Source: Clostridiales bacterium
GTDB taxonomy: Bacteria; Bacillota; Clostridia; Christensenellales; Pumilibacteraceae
Assembly (NCBI GenBank): GCA_014799665.1
Contig: JAAVHP010000026.1
Span: forward strand, 1-23,521
Direction of reading: 5' to 3'
Length of the DNA stretch: 23,521 nucleotides
The notes under the pieces were generated by a model. The model searched no databases. It worked only from the letters and a program-made list of their open reading frames with translations, and was not told the origin of the DNA. This document shows positions 1 to 9,015 of the stretch, in pieces. The translations under genes were made by a program, and so were the position numbers. Each line of letters starts with the position of its first letter. The stretch's first letter is position 1.

Positions 1-86
1 TCACTCTCATTGTTACAACCGACACAATAAAGCACACCGGTCAAAGCCAAACAAATGGCAATAAGAATGCACGCGATCTTTTTCAT
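1..86 (-). CDS. N-terminus of a predicted lipoprotein (partial, runs off the left edge)
   Basis: Only the first 28 codons are in the window. They read as a lipoprotein signal peptide: MKK start, hydrophobic core IACILIAICLALTGVLY, then CVGC followed by NNES, so the lipidated residue would be Cys24. The -3 Cys is not a classic lipobox residue. The ATG overlaps the TGA of the upstream giant gene as ATGA (83-86). A good ribosome site, GGAGG, lies inside the last codons of that gene 7 nt before the start, which indicates one operon with translational coupling. Function cannot be said from 28 residues. By context it may be exported together with the neighbouring beta-sandwich protein. Confidence 0.8.
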   Translation of the reverse strand, partial: MKKIACILIAICLALTGVLYCVGCNNES

Positions 87-3000
87 ACTATATCCTCCGA
101 AATATATTCGATTTCTATAACGGCATATGGAACTGTTATTCCGTAATCGTCCATTAAAATTATAATCTTGTCACCGTGGATTTGAATCGTCCCGACTCTG
201 CCGACAGAGTTATCCGAAAATACAAACGAGTCGTCGTCTGCCAAATAACCGAAAAACTCAATATTGACTTCTTTTGTACCAACGGGCAACGATAATCTTT
301 TATCTACAACGAACACGTCTTCGTAAGTGACTCCGCCGTAAGTAATCTCAACAACGCGCGAGCTATTCAAAATTAAGAATTGTTCGTCGTTGATTTTTAT
401 TCCCGTATCTATAACGTTGCCGTTCCCGTCGACATACTCGCACGGTATCAATATATGCTTCACACGATGATCGGACATTATTTCGAATCTTAGATATCCG
501 TCATACACCGGCGCTAACGTAATGCTTGTTTTTTCGGTATTGTTCTCTAAAAATTTATACGCTCTTGTTCCGCCTATTGACAATATAATTTCACGGTCAA
601 AAATATTTGCGCGAAGCGTGCGCCCGGATGTAACGGAATCTTTTGCAAGGTCGGCGTCCGAAAAATACAGCTTTTGTTTACCGTTCACCGTTATAACAAG
701 CGGTGCGCTTAATTCGTCTAATTCGCTTACATGTAGTTCAATGTCGATATTATAATCAAAGGAACTAGCCAGGGATTCCGCGCTAAACAGTATTGTTTTA
801 CTTATAGTCCCCAATTCTAATTCTTGTATATCCCCGAAATCAACCGTGATATTGTATCCGTTTTGCGCCGACGCTATCCCTTCTCCACTAATTATTGTAT
901 AAGGATATATACTGCGAATATTAAATTGTTTTGTTAGCCTGCCCTCTTGCGTCGCTTTGTCTATATTAAAATCAAAAATAAATTTGTCGTTGCCGTATTG
1001 ATCAAGCTCGGTCTTGTCGCATGTTACAACAACGGCAATGTTATTATTGAGCGCAGCTACCGAGAATCGGAATATTTCCGCAAATTCATAAATTACATTA
1101 TAATCATAACCGACTATAACGCCGTTATAAACAGTCCGATTGCTCTTAACCGATACAGGCAATCCGATATGCTCATTTAAATTATATCGTATATTTTCCT
1201 CGACAATTAAGTCAACGTCTGCAATATAAATGTTGTTTTTATTATAAAGTTGCGTTCCCGAATATTCCACGCTTGATATGATATTCTTCGGGAATAGTAC
1301 AATATTCAAAGCATATGTATACCTTTCTAACGTATCTCCGTCTATAACTGTCAACAAGCGTGTATTTAATCCGATACCAAGATCGTTTGCTTCACATTCG
1401 ATACTGCAATTATCGTATATGCGATTAAACTCCGGCATTATCGTTGTGTTATCGGAAACAAGAATTAAATCAACCGAGAATTCATTTATAGAACACGAAA
1501 CGATACTATCTGCGGTTACGCTTAGTATAACGTTCCTAAGATTAGGCTTTTCCTTGCCTATGAATATTCTCACCACAATTCGCCCGATATCTATATTGCT
1601 GTATTTGCCGATAACGGTTATATCGTAAATATTAGGTTCAACCTGTTTACAGGTCGTTTGCGTTTTTATATGATGGTCGGAAACTTCCACAGAAAGCAAA
1701 GATAAGTCAAATTCCGTTTCTGTCGGTGCGCTTATTATATTGTTTTCGGCTATATATTCGCTGTATCTCACTAAATTTATGTAATCACTAAAATAATTTA
1801 AATTATATATTTCAAGAACGCAAGAGATAGGCTGCCCTTTTACTATGGCGGTATAACCGATATAATTCACCCCCGGCTGTATATCGCACTTTTCCGAAAG
1901 CCCCGTTACGATGAAATCCGTATTTAATACATATGCCAATTCTATGCTCGTTAAATAGTTCGAAGAAACAAAAGATACAGTATTGCCGTCAATTGAGACG
2001 GTTTCTCCGTTTATGCTTAATGACGCAAATATATTCTGTGCAGTAGGCCTGTAAACACAATTAAGCGTAAAAGATTTAGCGAACAACTCTATCTGCGAAG
2101 AAATGTCAACTATAACAACTTCAAAAGAATTACTCCCTACAATAACGTTCAAGTCATAATGCTGCTCTCCATTAACAACGTAATATATATCCAGTTCGTT
2201 TCGATCATAGTCACCGTAGTTAAAGGCAAACACGTCCTCAAAATTTAACTTTTTATTATAGGTATCAATTCCTATCTCGTTATTAATAAGCTGCACATAA
2301 ACCTTTTGCATCGAGTGAGAACAAGCAACGGTAAAAACGGCAGACGCTTCTTTTAATAAAATATTGTTCTGCCATGCCCTAACCGTTACTATATACTGCC
2401 CGTCGGCGAGCTGCTTATCGGTAAAAAGAACGTCATCTAATAATACCTCATATTTATAAGGTTCATCGTACCCCACGAATTCAACACTTTCAATAAAATC
2501 TTCGGGAGTAAAAATATACCCGTCTTTATTATTAATATTCTGAGATTTAAAGCGTATTTTTACTTCGCTATATCTAATAGTGCCTATTTTAAAAGCCTTC
2601 TCGATTACGCCAAAATCCCCATAGATTTTGACTGTAATATTGTACTGTTTATTATCATTAATAACAGGCAAGATATCTCCATAGATTTCATTTCCATCGC
2701 ATTGCAATGATTTTGATTGAACGATATAATCGTTGTCTATTATTGAATAATAGTCGGTAAGTAAAATATATGCCTGATTATCCGTAAGCGCAACTGTTCT
2801 ATCCGAAATTTGTATTTCCGGCATGACGCGCGCACTCTTATTAACGGTTATTACATATTCGGCGCTATCGCCGTTTTCTGCAACTACCGTTATCTTCAAT
2901 TGGTTGTTGCCGTCAAGTAGACTGATATTACCGAATTTGGCAGGCAAGCCGTTTACCATCAAAATAACATCCGCCTTATCGCTTAAAGTCGCAGCAGATA

Positions 3001-5719
3001 GGTTTAGCTCTTCATCATAAGCCAATTTAAGGGCATATTCGCCATTTTCAAATTCTACTTTTTTACCGTTAATATATATATTTACATTGGTATTATCCGA
3101 TATGAGACCGACGTAAATTACAAAAGTTCTTTCGACGGTTCCTTTATCATACAAAACTTCAACTTTTATTTCATATCGACCGTTAATTAAAACCAGCTCG
3201 TTGGCCTCTTTACCGTTTATAAAAGTAGTTGTGAGTAAAATATCATTTTCGTTATCGACTACGGTAAATATGTTTTGCAACAAAATACTTGATTTATTAT
3301 TCGGAACAAATTCATAATAGTCTTTTGATTGAATTTCAGGCGGATTCAATTCTCTTTGAAAAACATGTATCTCGTCGACAAAAAATGGTTCGAAAAAAAG
3401 ACCAATCGGGCAGACGCGTATATGATATGTCCCTAACGAAAGAACTATGGATTGATTTAGCTTCGTGATGATTTCTGTCGTCGTATTAGAAAATATTGCT
3501 ATATAGTAATGTTTCCCGAGAATATAACTTCCGCCGTCAACGGCTATCAATTCATCAATTAAGACGGTTTTCGTTTGCTCGCCTATCTCTATAAAATCAT
3601 TTATAACTTCAACATTTATAGGGGTCAATGTATATGGATATATTTCAATTTGTCTAAAGTATTCTTCTGTTGCAAAATACGGACTTTCTATTTTGATGCT
3701 TAAAGTATATATATTTTGGATGTTTTTAATTATTATATCATTTAACGACTGAACAACCCCATCCCAAGAAATAATCAAACTATATTGTTCCGGTAGATAA
3801 GAATTGTTTGTTACCGAAATCAAGTCGTTTATATTTATACTTTCCTGCCATTCGGTCAATGTTATCGAACTTGTTAAAAATCTAATTTCCGGTGCATCTT
3901 TTATTATAATTGTAATATGATAAACGCAAATATCCAAAGATTCCGCAACCACTCGCACAAAGAGCTCTGCCTGCTTATTATCATATCTAATATCAGTAAA
4001 ATTAAGCACAGGATCCGTCTGCATTGCGTCATAGAAAACATTTACAGTAGCGTTTATGTTATGTTCTATGTTTGTAATACTTATCTTGCGGCAGCTTTCT
4101 ATGAAAATACTTTCATTTTCATTTAAAATAACATACTCATTATTATTTAAAGTAATTCCTTTCAAAGAGTTGTCGTTCGAGATAATTGTAAAATTAATGA
4201 TGAAAATATTTGAATGCTCATGGTCCTCGGATATAACTACAATGTAAATGCAACTAAAATTTGGAGTTATTTCAATGGAAGTTATATCTGTTATTTCGTT
4301 TTCAAATGTTTCATCTCTATAAATTCTATAAGCTGCTCCCCTACTAATGGATATATCGGACAAACATACGAGTATGTTTTCCCTTCCTATTATATCTAAT
4401 CCCGCACAATTATTAGAGAAAACAATCGGGCGTCCGTTTACGGACACATTTTCTAACATGCAATCAATTAATGGAATAAAGTATATGTTCATTAAATATC
4501 TTTTATAGTCGCCGTTTTCCGCAGTCACAACAATAAAATATTGCAAATGTAACCCACTATTTTTCGTGTCGATATTTGTGATATTATACACTTCGTTTTC
4601 CATATCATAATCGCTATAAACATTCACTATGGATAGAAACGAAGAAAGTTGAATATCAATTGTAATGCGATCTGTTCTATCCAACAATACAGATATTTCA
4701 TCACCATCAAAATGGCACATAGTATTGTTTACACTAGCGGACTCAATTGTATTTACCGCCTCATAGATTAAACCAACGCTTAACAAATAATCACTTTCTT
4801 TTCCGTTTTCCGCCGTAACACGAATTGAAAAAAAATGTTCACTTTCTTTGTCGGAAATGAGTATGTTGTTAGCATTTTCAACAATAAGATCGTCTCTTAA
4901 TATAACAACGTGAGCCTGCTCGTCATCAGTAATGGCATTGACGGTTAAATACGATGTCTTGTCGATGGCAATAGAAAACTTTCCTTCTTCGAATATTGCT
5001 ACTTCTCCGTTGACGATAACGGTAGATAACGCCGTATTGTCTGATGCTTGAACGTTTATTCTGACAATATAGCTTTTATAAACTTCTATTGTATTGACGT
5101 TATAAATATCTAAATAATACGTTGATAAAAACGGTAATACACTTATATCATTAAGCTCAGTCGTCTTTTCACTATCTGCATAAAGTTTATAACTGAAAAA
5201 ATCAGATAATGCTATATTTGCAGATTCTATTCTATTGGTTTTTGGGGGCAAAGCAAAAAAAATCTCGTTACCCCGTACGCTTTGACTTACATTATTTAAT
5301 AAAAACGAAACAACTTCTTTCTCTGGCAAAACATTAACAATTGAAAGTCTTCCGACAGTATCATCAACCTTACTTTTACTTAACACATATTTTAAAATAA
5401 TATCCTTGCCATTAATCAGTATATTCTTTATATCGTCAATCTCTTGTCCGAACTCATTATACCACTTGCATATTACGCCAATATCGTAAGTGCAATTCAG
5501 ACTTATTTTTTCACATTGCGGAACATATACTGTGAAATCATTGTTATTTGATTTGGCTTCAATCCCATTTACTGCAACGGAGGAAAATTCGAGATTGTTA
5601 TTTCCTTGCGAATCTCTTTTATTTTTCAAAACCAATAACACGATTAACGATAATAAAACAATCGCCGTTGTTAAAAGCAGAATCAAAATATATTGTTTTT
5701 TTCTATTTGTCCTCCACAT
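83..5719 (-). CDS. Giant membrane-anchored surface protein with cadherin-like beta-sandwich repeats
   Basis: The product is 1878 aa. A basic N-terminus (RTNRKKQ) precedes one long hydrophobic helix at about residues 9-31 and no lipobox, so it is probably an uncleaved anchor or signal with the rest outside. The remainder is beta-rich repeats. Several units start with a V-NG turn and end with a V-AENG-x(4-5)-Y motif (AENGKESDYLLSV near 303, AENGDYKRYLMNI near 400, AENGDSAEYVITV near 990), the pattern of the Pfam cadherin-like beta-sandwich family (PF12733). No enzyme motif, LPXTG or S-layer anchor is visible. Likely role: cell-surface adhesion or scaffold (inference). The DNA is clearly A/T-rich compared with genes after 9000. 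The chosen ATG has no Shine-Dalgarno; a strong one sits before an in-frame ATG 21 nt upstream that is closed by TAG two codons later. A lipoprotein gene follows with ATGA overlap. Confidence 0.75.
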   Translation of the reverse strand: MWRTNRKKQYILILLLTTAIVLLSLIVLLVLKNKRDSQGNNNLEFSSVAVNGIEAKSNNNDFTVYVPQCEKISLNCTYDIGVICKWYNEFGQEIDDIKNILINGKDIILKYVLSKSKVDDTVGRLSIVNVLPEKEVVSFLLNNVSQSVRGNEIFFALPPKTNRIESANIALSDFFSYKLYADSEKTTELNDISVLPFLSTYYLDIYNVNTIEVYKSYIVRINVQASDNTALSTVIVNGEVAIFEEGKFSIAIDKTSYLTVNAITDDEQAHVVILRDDLIVENANNILISDKESEHFFSIRVTAENGKESDYLLSVGLIYEAVNTIESASVNNTMCHFDGDEISVLLDRTDRITIDIQLSSFLSIVNVYSDYDMENEVYNITNIDTKNSGLHLQYFIVVTAENGDYKRYLMNIYFIPLIDCMLENVSVNGRPIVFSNNCAGLDIIGRENILVCLSDISISRGAAYRIYRDETFENEITDITSIEITPNFSCIYIVVISEDHEHSNIFIINFTIISNDNSLKGITLNNNEYVILNENESIFIESCRKISITNIEHNINATVNVFYDAMQTDPVLNFTDIRYDNKQAELFVRVVAESLDICVYHITIIIKDAPEIRFLTSSITLTEWQESININDLISVTNNSYLPEQYSLIISWDGVVQSLNDIIIKNIQNIYTLSIKIESPYFATEEYFRQIEIYPYTLTPINVEVINDFIEIGEQTKTVLIDELIAVDGGSYILGKHYYIAIFSNTTTEIITKLNQSIVLSLGTYHIRVCPIGLFFEPFFVDEIHVFQRELNPPEIQSKDYYEFVPNNKSSILLQNIFTVVDNENDILLTTTFINGKEANELVLINGRYEIKVEVLYDKGTVERTFVIYVGLISDNTNVNIYINGKKVEFENGEYALKLAYDEELNLSAATLSDKADVILMVNGLPAKFGNISLLDGNNQLKITVVAENGDSAEYVITVNKSARVMPEIQISDRTVALTDNQAYILLTDYYSIIDNDYIVQSKSLQCDGNEIYGDILPVINDNKQYNITVKIYGDFGVIEKAFKIGTIRYSEVKIRFKSQNINNKDGYIFTPEDFIESVEFVGYDEPYKYEVLLDDVLFTDKQLADGQYIVTVRAWQNNILLKEASAVFTVACSHSMQKVYVQLINNEIGIDTYNKKLNFEDVFAFNYGDYDRNELDIYYVVNGEQHYDLNVIVGSNSFEVVIVDISSQIELFAKSFTLNCVYRPTAQNIFASLSINGETVSIDGNTVSFVSSNYLTSIELAYVLNTDFIVTGLSEKCDIQPGVNYIGYTAIVKGQPISCVLEIYNLNYFSDYINLVRYSEYIAENNIISAPTETEFDLSLLSVEVSDHHIKTQTTCKQVEPNIYDITVIGKYSNIDIGRIVVRIFIGKEKPNLRNVILSVTADSIVSCSINEFSVDLILVSDNTTIMPEFNRIYDNCSIECEANDLGIGLNTRLLTVIDGDTLERYTYALNIVLFPKNIISSVEYSGTQLYNKNNIYIADVDLIVEENIRYNLNEHIGLPVSVKSNRTVYNGVIVGYDYNVIYEFAEIFRFSVAALNNNIAVVVTCDKTELDQYGNDKFIFDFNIDKATQEGRLTKQFNIRSIYPYTIISGEGIASAQNGYNITVDFGDIQELELGTISKTILFSAESLASSFDYNIDIELHVSELDELSAPLVITVNGKQKLYFSDADLAKDSVTSGRTLRANIFDREIILSIGGTRAYKFLENNTEKTSITLAPVYDGYLRFEIMSDHRVKHILIPCEYVDGNGNVIDTGIKINDEQFLILNSSRVVEITYGGVTYEDVFVVDKRLSLPVGTKEVNIEFFGYLADDDSFVFSDNSVGRVGTIQIHGDKIIILMDDYGITVPYAVIEIEYISEDIV

Positions 5720-5731
5720 AATTTTTAAAAA

Positions 5732-5750
5732 CTAATTCATTCTTACTCCT
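5732..5750 (-). promoter_or_regulatory. Strong Shine-Dalgarno plus two-codon in-frame ORF upstream of the giant gene
   Basis: On the minus strand AGGAG lies 5 nt before ATG AAT TAG. This ATG (5740-5738) is in frame with the annotated start at 5719 and separated from it by the TAG and four codons. The downstream ATG itself has only A/T upstream. Either ribosomes terminate and reinitiate, or the ancestral start was at 5740 and has been interrupted by a nonsense codon. Confidence 0.55.
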
Positions 5751-6045
5751 GTTTTTGTAAAAGCGTATAGTTTACGACAATAGAATATTAGCATATACAA
5801 AAAATATATCCATCTATTTTAATTTGCAATTTGTCAACAATCATTTGTGTCAACATAAATACAAGCTGATGCTAAGTTAAACATAACTGCTCTATTATAT
5901 CTACACAAAAAACATAGAAAATTTTTCCTTTTGCTATAAAATTGCTTTATTTCTTCCCCAAAAACTCTACAACCAACTCAATCAGTCTACTATAATCTAA
6001 ACAGTTCAACATTAGTTGTTGTACATTCACAAACAACGATGCACC

Positions 6046-6066
6046 AACGCGGAAGCGTTTTTTATT
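6046..6066 (+). terminator. Weak terminator-like hairpin
   Basis: AACGC-GGAA-GCGTT with a GGAA tetraloop is followed by a T-run. The stem is only 5 bp and no plus-strand gene precedes it, so it might end an unannotated short transcript or be chance. Confidence 0.3.
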
Positions 6067-6085
6067 GTGGATAATCGCCACATAT

Positions 6086-6091
6086 TATAAT
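6086..6091 (+). promoter_or_regulatory. Candidate -10 box of the MATE gene
   Basis: TATAAT follows a poor -35 (TTATTG at about 18 bp). A small GTGG/CCAC palindrome lies just upstream. If used, transcription would start near 6098 and give a leader of about 160 nt. Confidence 0.4.
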
Positions 6092-6149
6092 GTTGATTTT
6101 ATTTTTGAACTATGATATATTTAGGCTGTACAGCTTACTTGGCTCATAC

Positions 6150-6203
6150 ATAAAAATGCTACAATAACATTTTTATAGAGAGATGGTCAGCCCCGCTATC
6201 TCT
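6150..6203 (+). promoter_or_regulatory. Two consecutive stem-loops in the predicted MATE leader
   Basis: Arms 6150-6158 (ATAAAAATG) and 6168-6176 (CATTTTTAT) are a perfect 9-bp inverted repeat with a 9-nt loop. Directly after, 6179-6184 (AGAGAT) pairs with 6198-6203 (ATCTCT), extendable by two wobble pairs and one GC pair. I do not recognise a known riboswitch consensus. Neither hairpin is followed by a T-run. Confidence 0.45.
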
Positions 6204-6257
6204 TAATGAGGCATATCGAACCGAAAAAAATATGTAAAGTTTGTACAAAGGAAAATC

Positions 6258-7649
6258 ATGAAAGAGAAATTCGGGCAACTGAAAAAGTTTAATTGGCGAT
6301 TGTTTGCGTCGCTTTGTGCATTAGCGCTTATTCCCGCGATTTATCAGACCGTAAAAACATTAATTATTTCTTTAAATGCCGGCGGCGGAGCTTTTGATAT
6401 CATCGGTCAAATGGAATGGTTTGACCTGATAAACGAAACGCTGCAAGCATTTTTGATCATTCCGCTTTATTCGATACTAAACAAACTGTTAAAGCATGAC
6501 GAACAAAATTTTGCAAAGCACACTTTCAAAACGGGGCTGCTATCCTTTATAATATATACTTTATTTTCGATCGGTGTTCTTATATACGGCTCTGTATTAG
6601 TACAGGCAATGAACCCCGAGGAAATCGACTTAGCTACGACGAATCACTATTTACAGCTTGAAACGATAGCCTTTATGGTCGGTATAATCGTCAGCTTCGT
6701 AAACGTCGTATTCGTGGTTGTAGGTAAAGACAAAAATGTTTATATCTTTTTAGCAATAAACACGGTTCTTTCGATTATCAGCGACTTTGCGCTTATCCCT
6801 AATATGGGAGTATACGGTATAGCCGTGTCGAACATCATCGTCAATTCGGTTCTGGCAGTAGCAAGTTTTGTAATGCTTTATTTGCAAAAGCTTATAAGGC
6901 CCTGTTGGTTTCATAAAAGCGATATTTCGATTTTTAAAGAATGGGGTAAGATCGGCGTTTTTTCGGGTATACAACAGTTTATCGATAATTTCATTTACGC
7001 AGTAATGATCGGCAGAATGGTCAATATGGTTGCCGAACAGGGCAACTACTGGATAGCGAATAACTTTATTTGGGGATGGTTGCTTATCCCTATCACCGCG
7101 CTTTCGGAAGTAATACGGCGCGACTGTAAAGACGGATATACCGAATTAAAACAATCGAATTATTATTTTATCGCCGCTGCAACCGTCTTGTTATGGGCAG
7201 TTACTATTCCTACTTGGACTTCTTTTTTTAAGACCGCGCAAGGATTATCAAACGCCCACGAAATATTTATAATTGTGATAAAGCTTGTCCCCTTTTACAT
7301 TGCCTATGCCGGTTGTGCAATAATAGACAATATTTTTACAGGGCTCGGTAAAACAATCTATAACGCGATCAATTCGCTAATAATTAATATTGTATTTTAT
7401 GGGATATTCTTCATATTGTATCTTACGAACGCCATTGCTTTTACAATGGATACAATTATAATTATGTTCGGTTTGGGCATGGTCGTACATTTCGCTTTAT
7501 CCTTCTTATTGGAAAAGGTTTTCTTCAAAAAATTCGAACTAACCCGCAAAGCTAAAACAGATATCGCGACTGACAAAGAAACAGCCGAAGATACTCAAAA
7601 CGCGAATACAGAACAAGAATCTACTATTAATCCCGACGAAAAGATTTAG
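6258..7649 (+). CDS. MATE-family (multidrug/toxin efflux-like) transporter
   Basis: A 463-aa integral membrane protein. Hydrophobic stretches near residues 14-33, 54-77, 92-115, 134-155, 160-178, 187-207, 228-250, 265-285, 295-315, 330-355, 365-390 and 395-420 give about 12 helices, and the length is normal for MATE proteins. The segment NMGVYGIAVSNIIVNS (about 178-193) resembles the MATE motif at the end of the first half. The second half starts with a matching amphipathic GKIGVFSGIQQFIDN segment. MATE proteins export cationic compounds in exchange for Na+ or H+; the substrate here is unknown. The last ~35 residues are a hydrophilic Asp/Glu/Thr-rich tail. AAAGGA before the ATG is a good ribosome site. 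The gene is A/T-rich and has its own promoter and terminator. A polysaccharide-flippase-like MOP relative is the main alternative. Confidence 0.75.
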   Translation: MKEKFGQLKKFNWRLFASLCALALIPAIYQTVKTLIISLNAGGGAFDIIGQMEWFDLINETLQAFLIIPLYSILNKLLKHDEQNFAKHTFKTGLLSFIIYTLFSIGVLIYGSVLVQAMNPEEIDLATTNHYLQLETIAFMVGIIVSFVNVVFVVVGKDKNVYIFLAINTVLSIISDFALIPNMGVYGIAVSNIIVNSVLAVASFVMLYLQKLIRPCWFHKSDISIFKEWGKIGVFSGIQQFIDNFIYAVMIGRMVNMVAEQGNYWIANNFIWGWLLIPITALSEVIRRDCKDGYTELKQSNYYFIAAATVLLWAVTIPTWTSFFKTAQGLSNAHEIFIIVIKLVPFYIAYAGCAIIDNIFTGLGKTIYNAINSLIINIVFYGIFFILYLTNAIAFTMDTIIIMFGLGMVVHFALSFLLEKVFFKKFELTRKAKTDIATDKETAEDTQNANTEQESTINPDEKI

Positions 7650-7694
7650 AAAATAAAATAAGAAAAACTCTACGCATTTAATTTATGCTTCTTG

Positions 7695-8864
7695 TTACCC
7701 GATTTCGTTCGAAATTCGGGTGCTGTATTTTTCCACCCACTTCTGACTCCATTTCACCCAATCATATATGCGTTTATATGTTTTTGAATTAACGGGTGTT
7801 TCTGTTAATTTTCTTTCCATTCTTTGCCAAATCTTATTTGAAAAATCGTTTCTAAACCGATCGTCCGGTTGATATGTTTCGATCATTGTATTTAATAACT
7901 CGAACATTCTATCGTCGCTACGTTGCAAGTTCCCGACGTTAGCCCATACCCAAAACACATAGATAAAGTCATCGTACTCGTCCCCTATAAATGTGTTATC
8001 CCAATCGATGATTCCCACAATTTCGGTATTATTAAAAATAACGTTTTGCGCACCTAAATCACCGTGAGCATAAACTTTATCGTTTAGATATTTTTTTGAA
8101 ATCGTGTTAAGCGCTTTTAACTCGTTTGTTATTTTGATAATTGCGGCTTGGCTCATTTCATAGGTATATGATATTGTTTCACCCTTAATATAGCTGAATA
8201 AATCTTTGCCGTTTCTTTCGCCTAAATATCTCGGTGCTTTCGAATATCCATTCTGTTCCAACAATTTTAAAAACAAATATTCGCATTCGTTAAACGTTCT
8301 GTCTTTTTCAATTACGCCGTCGGCAAGTTTAACCGAAAAACCCGAATAGCCGCCCGCAAGATACAGTTGCTTTGCCCGAATAGCTTTAACGCTATTATTT
8401 AACTCATCAAGTTTTAAAAATAATCTATCTGTTCCGTTAAGCGGTTCTGCGGTATTAAACACCACTGCTCGCCCGATAATTTTATTATTCAGTATCAGAT
8501 CCCCGTTTTGTAATATTTGGTCACAGCAAAGCTGTTTTGAAATTTTTAGGTTGTGCGCTATGCCGAAATTCAATATTTTAAAAATACGTTGTTCATAGGT
8601 AATTGAATACGCTAATGCAAAGTTCAAAATAATATGCAGTAAAGGATGAACAAAGAATCCGTTATTATTTCGTTCGATTTGATATACTGTCGTTAGCCCG
8701 TTAAATATATTTTCCGTGGACAATACGGCACGCAAAATATCATCTTGTAAAACGAACGCGTAATTTTCTATTTGAAGCTCGTTTTGCAGATAGGACTCGA
8801 ATGCTTGCCAATCGTCCAAACGGCAGATCTCATAAAGCTTGTCGGCAGAAAAATTTTTATCCAT
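7695..8864 (-). CDS. APH/choline-kinase-fold phosphotransferase with unrecognised N-terminal extension
   Basis: 389 aa. The C-terminal half shows the aminoglycoside phosphotransferase (APH, PF01636) core: HGDLGAQN at 267-274 with the catalytic Asp269 and Asn274, then IDWDN at 286-290 for Mg2+. GKDLFSYIKGE (219-229) fits the hinge region of the fold. Such enzymes transfer phosphate from ATP to aminoglycosides, choline, homoserine, methylthioribose or other small alcohols. Nothing here decides the substrate, so it should not be called a resistance gene. Residues 1 to about 165 match nothing I know; standard APH proteins are about 260-300 aa. The gene is convergent with the MATE gene, which could be a functional pair but they do not share a transcript. 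Its promoter puts the start of mRNA only ~4 nt before the ATG. Confidence 0.75.
   Translation of the reverse strand: MDKNFSADKLYEICRLDDWQAFESYLQNELQIENYAFVLQDDILRAVLSTENIFNGLTTVYQIERNNNGFFVHPLLHIILNFALAYSITYEQRIFKILNFGIAHNLKISKQLCCDQILQNGDLILNNKIIGRAVVFNTAEPLNGTDRLFLKLDELNNSVKAIRAKQLYLAGGYSGFSVKLADGVIEKDRTFNECEYLFLKLLEQNGYSKAPRYLGERNGKDLFSYIKGETISYTYEMSQAAIIKITNELKALNTISKKYLNDKVYAHGDLGAQNVIFNNTEIVGIIDWDNTFIGDEYDDFIYVFWVWANVGNLQRSDDRMFELLNTMIETYQPDDRFRNDFSNKIWQRMERKLTETPVNSKTYKRIYDWVKWSQKWVEKYSTRISNEIG
7697..7732 (+). terminator. Intrinsic terminator of the MATE gene, overlapping the end of the convergent gene
   Basis: ACCCGA/TCGGGT plus TTTC/GAAA pair with one bulged T, giving about 10 bp, followed by a T-rich tail at 7726-7732. 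The stem includes the last codons and stop of the minus-strand phosphotransferase gene, so it shares coding sequence. Confidence 0.65.
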
Positions 8865-8874
8865 AATATGTTTT

Positions 8875-8903
8875 ATTATAATTTATTTAGTATACAACGT
8901 CAA
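8875..8903 (-). promoter_or_regulatory. Promoter of the phosphotransferase gene, near-leaderless
   Basis: Minus-strand TTGACG (8903-8898), 17-bp spacer, TATAAT (8880-8875). Predicted transcription start is near 8868, with the ATG at 8864, leaving no room for a Shine-Dalgarno. Confidence 0.7.
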
Positions 8904-8960
8904 GTTGAATAAAGTGCCTTTCGCGATAGTATCGGGTTTCGCTCGCTAATCTGCTTAGCA

Positions 8961-8995
8961 AAAGAGCGGCTGACGAATTTACGCAGTCGCTCTTT
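8961..8995. terminator. Terminator after the LRR lipoprotein gene
   Basis: AAAGAGCG/CGCTCTTT (8 bp) continues through a G-T pair and CTG/CAG to 12 pairs around an 11-nt loop. T-runs flank both sides, so it may act in both directions. It lies just after the stop of the minus-strand gene at 9016. Confidence 0.75.
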
Positions 8996-9015
8996 CTATC
9001 TTTATATTTAATTAT

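Larger units (their letters stand above)
5720..6257. other. 538-bp A/T-rich intergenic region between divergent genes
   Basis: It separates the giant surface protein (minus) from the MATE gene (plus). I see no convincing gene. It contains a mini-ORF with strong ribosome site just upstream of the giant gene (5732-5750) and two TTGACA boxes in direct orientation on the minus strand near 5835-5855, for which I cannot place a matching -10. There is also a weak terminator-like hairpin (6046-6064), a plus-strand TATAAT (6086-6091), and two inverted repeats in the predicted MATE leader (6150-6203). Confidence 0.6.

Noticed and set aside
5732..5734. TAG as a reassigned sense codon
   Set aside because: TAG ends the MATE gene, aspS and the ITPase-PPase gene in this window at natural positions.
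7695..8864. Aminoglycoside-resistance gene
   Set aside because: The APH core is shared by choline, homoserine and many other kinases; nothing indicates an antibiotic substrate.
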